Shown here: in pieces, positions 61,693 through 64,000 of the stretch
Numbering within the stretch: position 1 is the first letter of the stretch
Layout: each line of letters begins with the position of its first letter
NCBI RefSeq assembly: GCF_014905175.1
Contig: NC_057789.1
Span: 5,084,001 to 5,148,000, forward strand
DNA: 64,000 nt
Source of the DNA: Aphidius gifuensis
Lineage: Eukaryota; Arthropoda; Insecta; Hymenoptera; Braconidae
Reading direction: 5' to 3'
Notes under the pieces: generated by a model
Told to the model about the DNA's origin: nothing
Seen by the model: only the letters and a program-made list of their open reading frames with translations
Databases searched by the model: none
Position numbers and translations under genes: made by a program

Positions 61693-61867
61693 CTTAAATC
61701 ACGACACAATTTATTTTTATGAATCTCGTCTGCACGAATCGGAGATTCTTGGTGTACTAAAAGTTCTTTGGTGGCTGATGAAGAAGTAGGAGAGAGAGGA
61801 GCTTTCAAGATAGATGCTTTACCACCAATACATATTATTTTATTCCCCCCAGGGTGTATGTGTGTGC
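61693..61867 (-). CDS. Candidate exon, unknown protein
   Basis: Between possible acceptor GAGAAGAGCCAG (61868) and donor TTTAAG|GTAAAA (61692) one minus-strand frame is open and the composition is ordinary. It reads THIHPGGNKIICIGGKASIL, KAPLSPTSSSATKELLVHQE and SPIRADEIHKNKLCRDL, ending in phase 2. Pro/Ser and charged residues look protein-like. Neither other minus frame is open throughout. The acceptor lacks a pyrimidine tract, and phase 2 does not fit the phase-0 exon at 61515, so it belongs to another transcript or joins an unseen exon. Family not recognised. Confidence 0.4.
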
Positions 61868-63252
61868 CTGGCTCTTCTCATATGCCTCAAAAACCAACAT
61901 GTTTCAAAGCCAAAATAGATTGATATTTTTCATTTTTATTTTTTGATATTTCATTATGTTTGAGTAAATTTTTCATGACACATGGAATTGTTGTTTCGTG
62001 TGTGCCTAGGGTCTCTACCATGTGCTCGACATGCTCGATTGACAGATCTACTTTTATGGAGTCAAAATTCAACCTACTGTTAATTTTTCTACTTTTGTCA
62101 GGTCATCTTTATTGCCTTCTCTTTTTTTTTAAAGTTGATGAATAGCCACGTGTAAAATTTTCACGAGAAAAATCTTGAGACACTTGTTGCTCTATCTACT
62201 CAACTGCAATACACAAAAAATAATTTAAAATTAGTTTTTTCTTAAATAAATTAAAAATAAATTATTGTTTTTTGGGATTAATTATTAATTTTTGTAAAAG
62301 TATTATGCATTTGAAAAAAAAAAAAAAAAACTGCCTCCACGAGAAAACATACAGTTATGCTGATGTGATGAATTTTGTCTATCGCCAATCTAATTTCGGC
62401 GACCGCGACCTATAAAAGCGACCTAGGAAATTTACTAAAAATATACATTATTATACTGTTAAGTGTGATGTTTTTTTTTATTTTCCAACACAAAAACATG
62501 ACTCGTTTGACTTAATATGTCTTTCATTTTAATATTTGTTATTTAATTTTTTTTTTCTATTATATATTTTTTTTTTTAAATGCATTAAATAATTTTCTAA
62601 AATACAGCGATAAACTTCCTCAGGTATATACACACACAAAAAGCAAATAAATAAAAAATATTTGGCAGATTTTCAATTAAATTGTTTTCACACAAATACA
62701 TTATAACCACGAATAATAATAAAAATAAAAAAAAGATAATTGGAAAATTAAAACAAGACACTGTATTTTAAAATTCTTTAAATGTCAAAAAATTGCAAAA
62801 TAATATCGGAGAAACATTCAGGAAAAAATTTTCAAATTATTTAAACACATGGTTGACTTTTAGAAAAGCTCCCGAGCAATCGGAGAAGTTTCTCCGAAGC
62901 CCAAAAAACTCGAAGAAAGAATTGAGAGATAACTATTTTCTCGAATGGGTCAATTTCGTTAACATTCGTAAAGATTTGTAGGAATCCGTGATAATTCGTA
63001 AAAATTCGAAGAAATATTTTCATCAGGGATGGTTTAAATATTTTTCGGTCAATTCTCTACTAATACTCCGACAATACCTCGTTATTAGTCCATTTCGGAG
63101 AGATTACTCGGCATAAAACTGCTGGACGAGAGTTACACCGTCATTGGTCACTTGACGCAAGAAAATAACCATCAATCATCGATTGTTGATAAAACAATAT
63201 CACTATCAATATTGACATATATTTTGTTTGTTCAACAAATATTTAAAAATAG
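61868..63252. other. Mixed sequence, possible 5' exon near right edge
   Basis: AAAAATAG|GTAAGG at 63245-63258 is a very strong plus-strand donor, so a 5' untranslated exon of the zinc-ribbon gene may end at 63252. TCGGAGAAGTTTCTCCGA (about 62880) is a perfect palindrome in a segment (62800-63130) with several TCGGAG/CTCCGA pieces, perhaps a small decayed element. The minus frame at 61887-62072 is open but has no splice support. Confidence 0.4.
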
Positions 63253-63386
63253 GTAAGGTTAAAAAATATATAATTATTTTAGTACAAAGAGTCAAATAAA
63301 GATTATGATTAAATGATTTTGATTGTTACATTTTAATTGTATTTCTTAATTGCTCATATGACTTTTTTTTGTTTTTTCTAAACAGA

Positions 63387-63728
63387 ATGTTCAATGGCAC
63401 AGATTGCATACGTTGTGGTGAAGGGTTGGGTGCTTACCAAAGATTTTGCTTAGTTTGTGGTGTAGGGAGACGTTCACCAGAGTTACCTGACCTTCGTTTT
63501 TTAGATATCGAAGATTAAATAAGAATACTTTAAGGTGAAATACCAAATGTACAACCAAATCGAGTTGCTAATGTTATTCCTTATCAAGCTAGACCGCAAG
63601 CTGCTGTGATTAATCCAAATCAAGGTCATTGTATTGGACATAATCAATTTGCTTATAATAAGATTCTCCGTCATTTATCACGTGACAGAAAAGTTCCTCG
63701 TGATTGGGCCAAATTCGGAGCAAAATAG
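63387..63728 (+). pseudogene. Small zinc-ribbon gene interrupted by two in-frame TAA codons
   Basis: After the acceptor TTTTTTCTAAACAG the ATG at 63387 opens a 43-aa frame with a zinc ribbon CIRCGEGLGAYQRFCLVCG (Cys-X2-Cys...Cys-X2-Cys) ending at TAA 63516-63518. In the same frame, past a second TAA (63531-63533), clearly protein-like sequence resumes (IPNVQPNRVANVIPYQARPQ, then NKILRHLSRDRKVPRDWAKF) to a TAG at 63726-63728. Without the two stops it would be 113 codons. Both TAA codons are one C-to-T change from CAA (Gln). It could be a decayed gene, a readthrough gene, or an exon whose true splice sites skip the stops. A strong donor at 63253 suggests an upstream leader exon. Family not recognised. 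Confidence 0.55.
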
Positions 63729-64000
63729 CCAAACACGAGGCAAACAAATAATCTCAATCTAAAAAAAAAAGTTCATAATTCCATAAATAAAAATCAACAC
63801 ATAATTCTGGTATATATCATAAATTTTATATAATTTAATAATAATTTTTTTAATTAAGATTGTGATTTTTGAAAAAATCAGGAAGACTACGGATATAAGA
63901 AGGGGCCATGGCCGTAAATATCTTCGTGAATTTTTAATCAGAAAAATTTGTCTTTTTTACATTTATGTGATAAGCGATTACTGAAATTAAAAAACGTCAT
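63729..64000. other. Sequence downstream of the zinc-ribbon frame
   Basis: AT-rich, with ATTCCATAAATAAAAATC (AATAAA near 63785) as a plausible polyadenylation site. Nothing further seen. Confidence 0.4.

Noticed and set aside
61887..62072. Minus-strand frame with IEHVEHMVETLGTHETTIPC
   Set aside because: The first part looks protein-like, but the remainder is AT-derived and there is no donor at the change point. It is in the same frame as the 61.7-kb exon but separated by two stops.

Overview
The window is strongly AT-rich eukaryotic DNA, with long poly-A/T tracts, introns ending in T-rich tract plus AG, and many simple repeats. The only gene placed with certainty is tropomodulin, which is close to insect forms. 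With the compact AT-rich introns, that suggests an insect, perhaps a hymenopteran such as a parasitoid wasp. The order is an inference.

Layout. (1) About 2.3-9.5 kb is a two-gene DNA transposon. The right-hand gene is a five-exon, uninterrupted 925-aa transposase of the TNP2/EnSpm-CACTA (CMC) type. The left-hand gene is divergent and encodes a BEN-domain protein whose C-terminus is a four-copy tandem repeat. The two share a promoter region of about 550 bp. The ends carry palindromes and repeated GAGCC/GAGCTC-type motifs, and a 52-bp perfect direct repeat lies at both flanks. (2) At 12.2 kb, minus strand, there is a probable first coding exon with a signal peptide. GC-richer islands lie just upstream. 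(3) From 13 to 35 kb I see almost no coding sequence. This stretch holds two adjoining tandem arrays: about 50 bp x 13 at 17.7-18.3 kb, and about 145 bp x 7 at 18.8-19.9 kb. (4) At 35.5-37.9 kb, minus strand, are pieces of an unrecognised spliced gene. (5) At 39.7-41.9 kb, minus strand, is the complete seven-exon core of tropomodulin. Three candidate upstream exons (51.5, 52.7 and 61.2 kb) all end in phase 0, match its first core exon, and encode related Thr/Lys/Arg-rich N-termini. They may be alternative 5' exons, which would stretch the gene over about 22 kb. (6) A short acidic gene end lies at 47.2-47.6 kb on the plus strand. (7) At 63.4-63.7 kb is a zinc-ribbon reading frame interrupted by two in-frame TAA codons.

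How it works together. The transposase plus BEN protein look like a catalytic and DNA-binding pair, comparable to TNP2 and TNPA of plant CACTA elements, with the terminal repeats as likely binding sites. Tropomodulin caps actin pointed ends. The candidate alternative N-termini would let several promoters make isoforms. All exon models come from reading splice sites and frames by eye. None has transcript support here.
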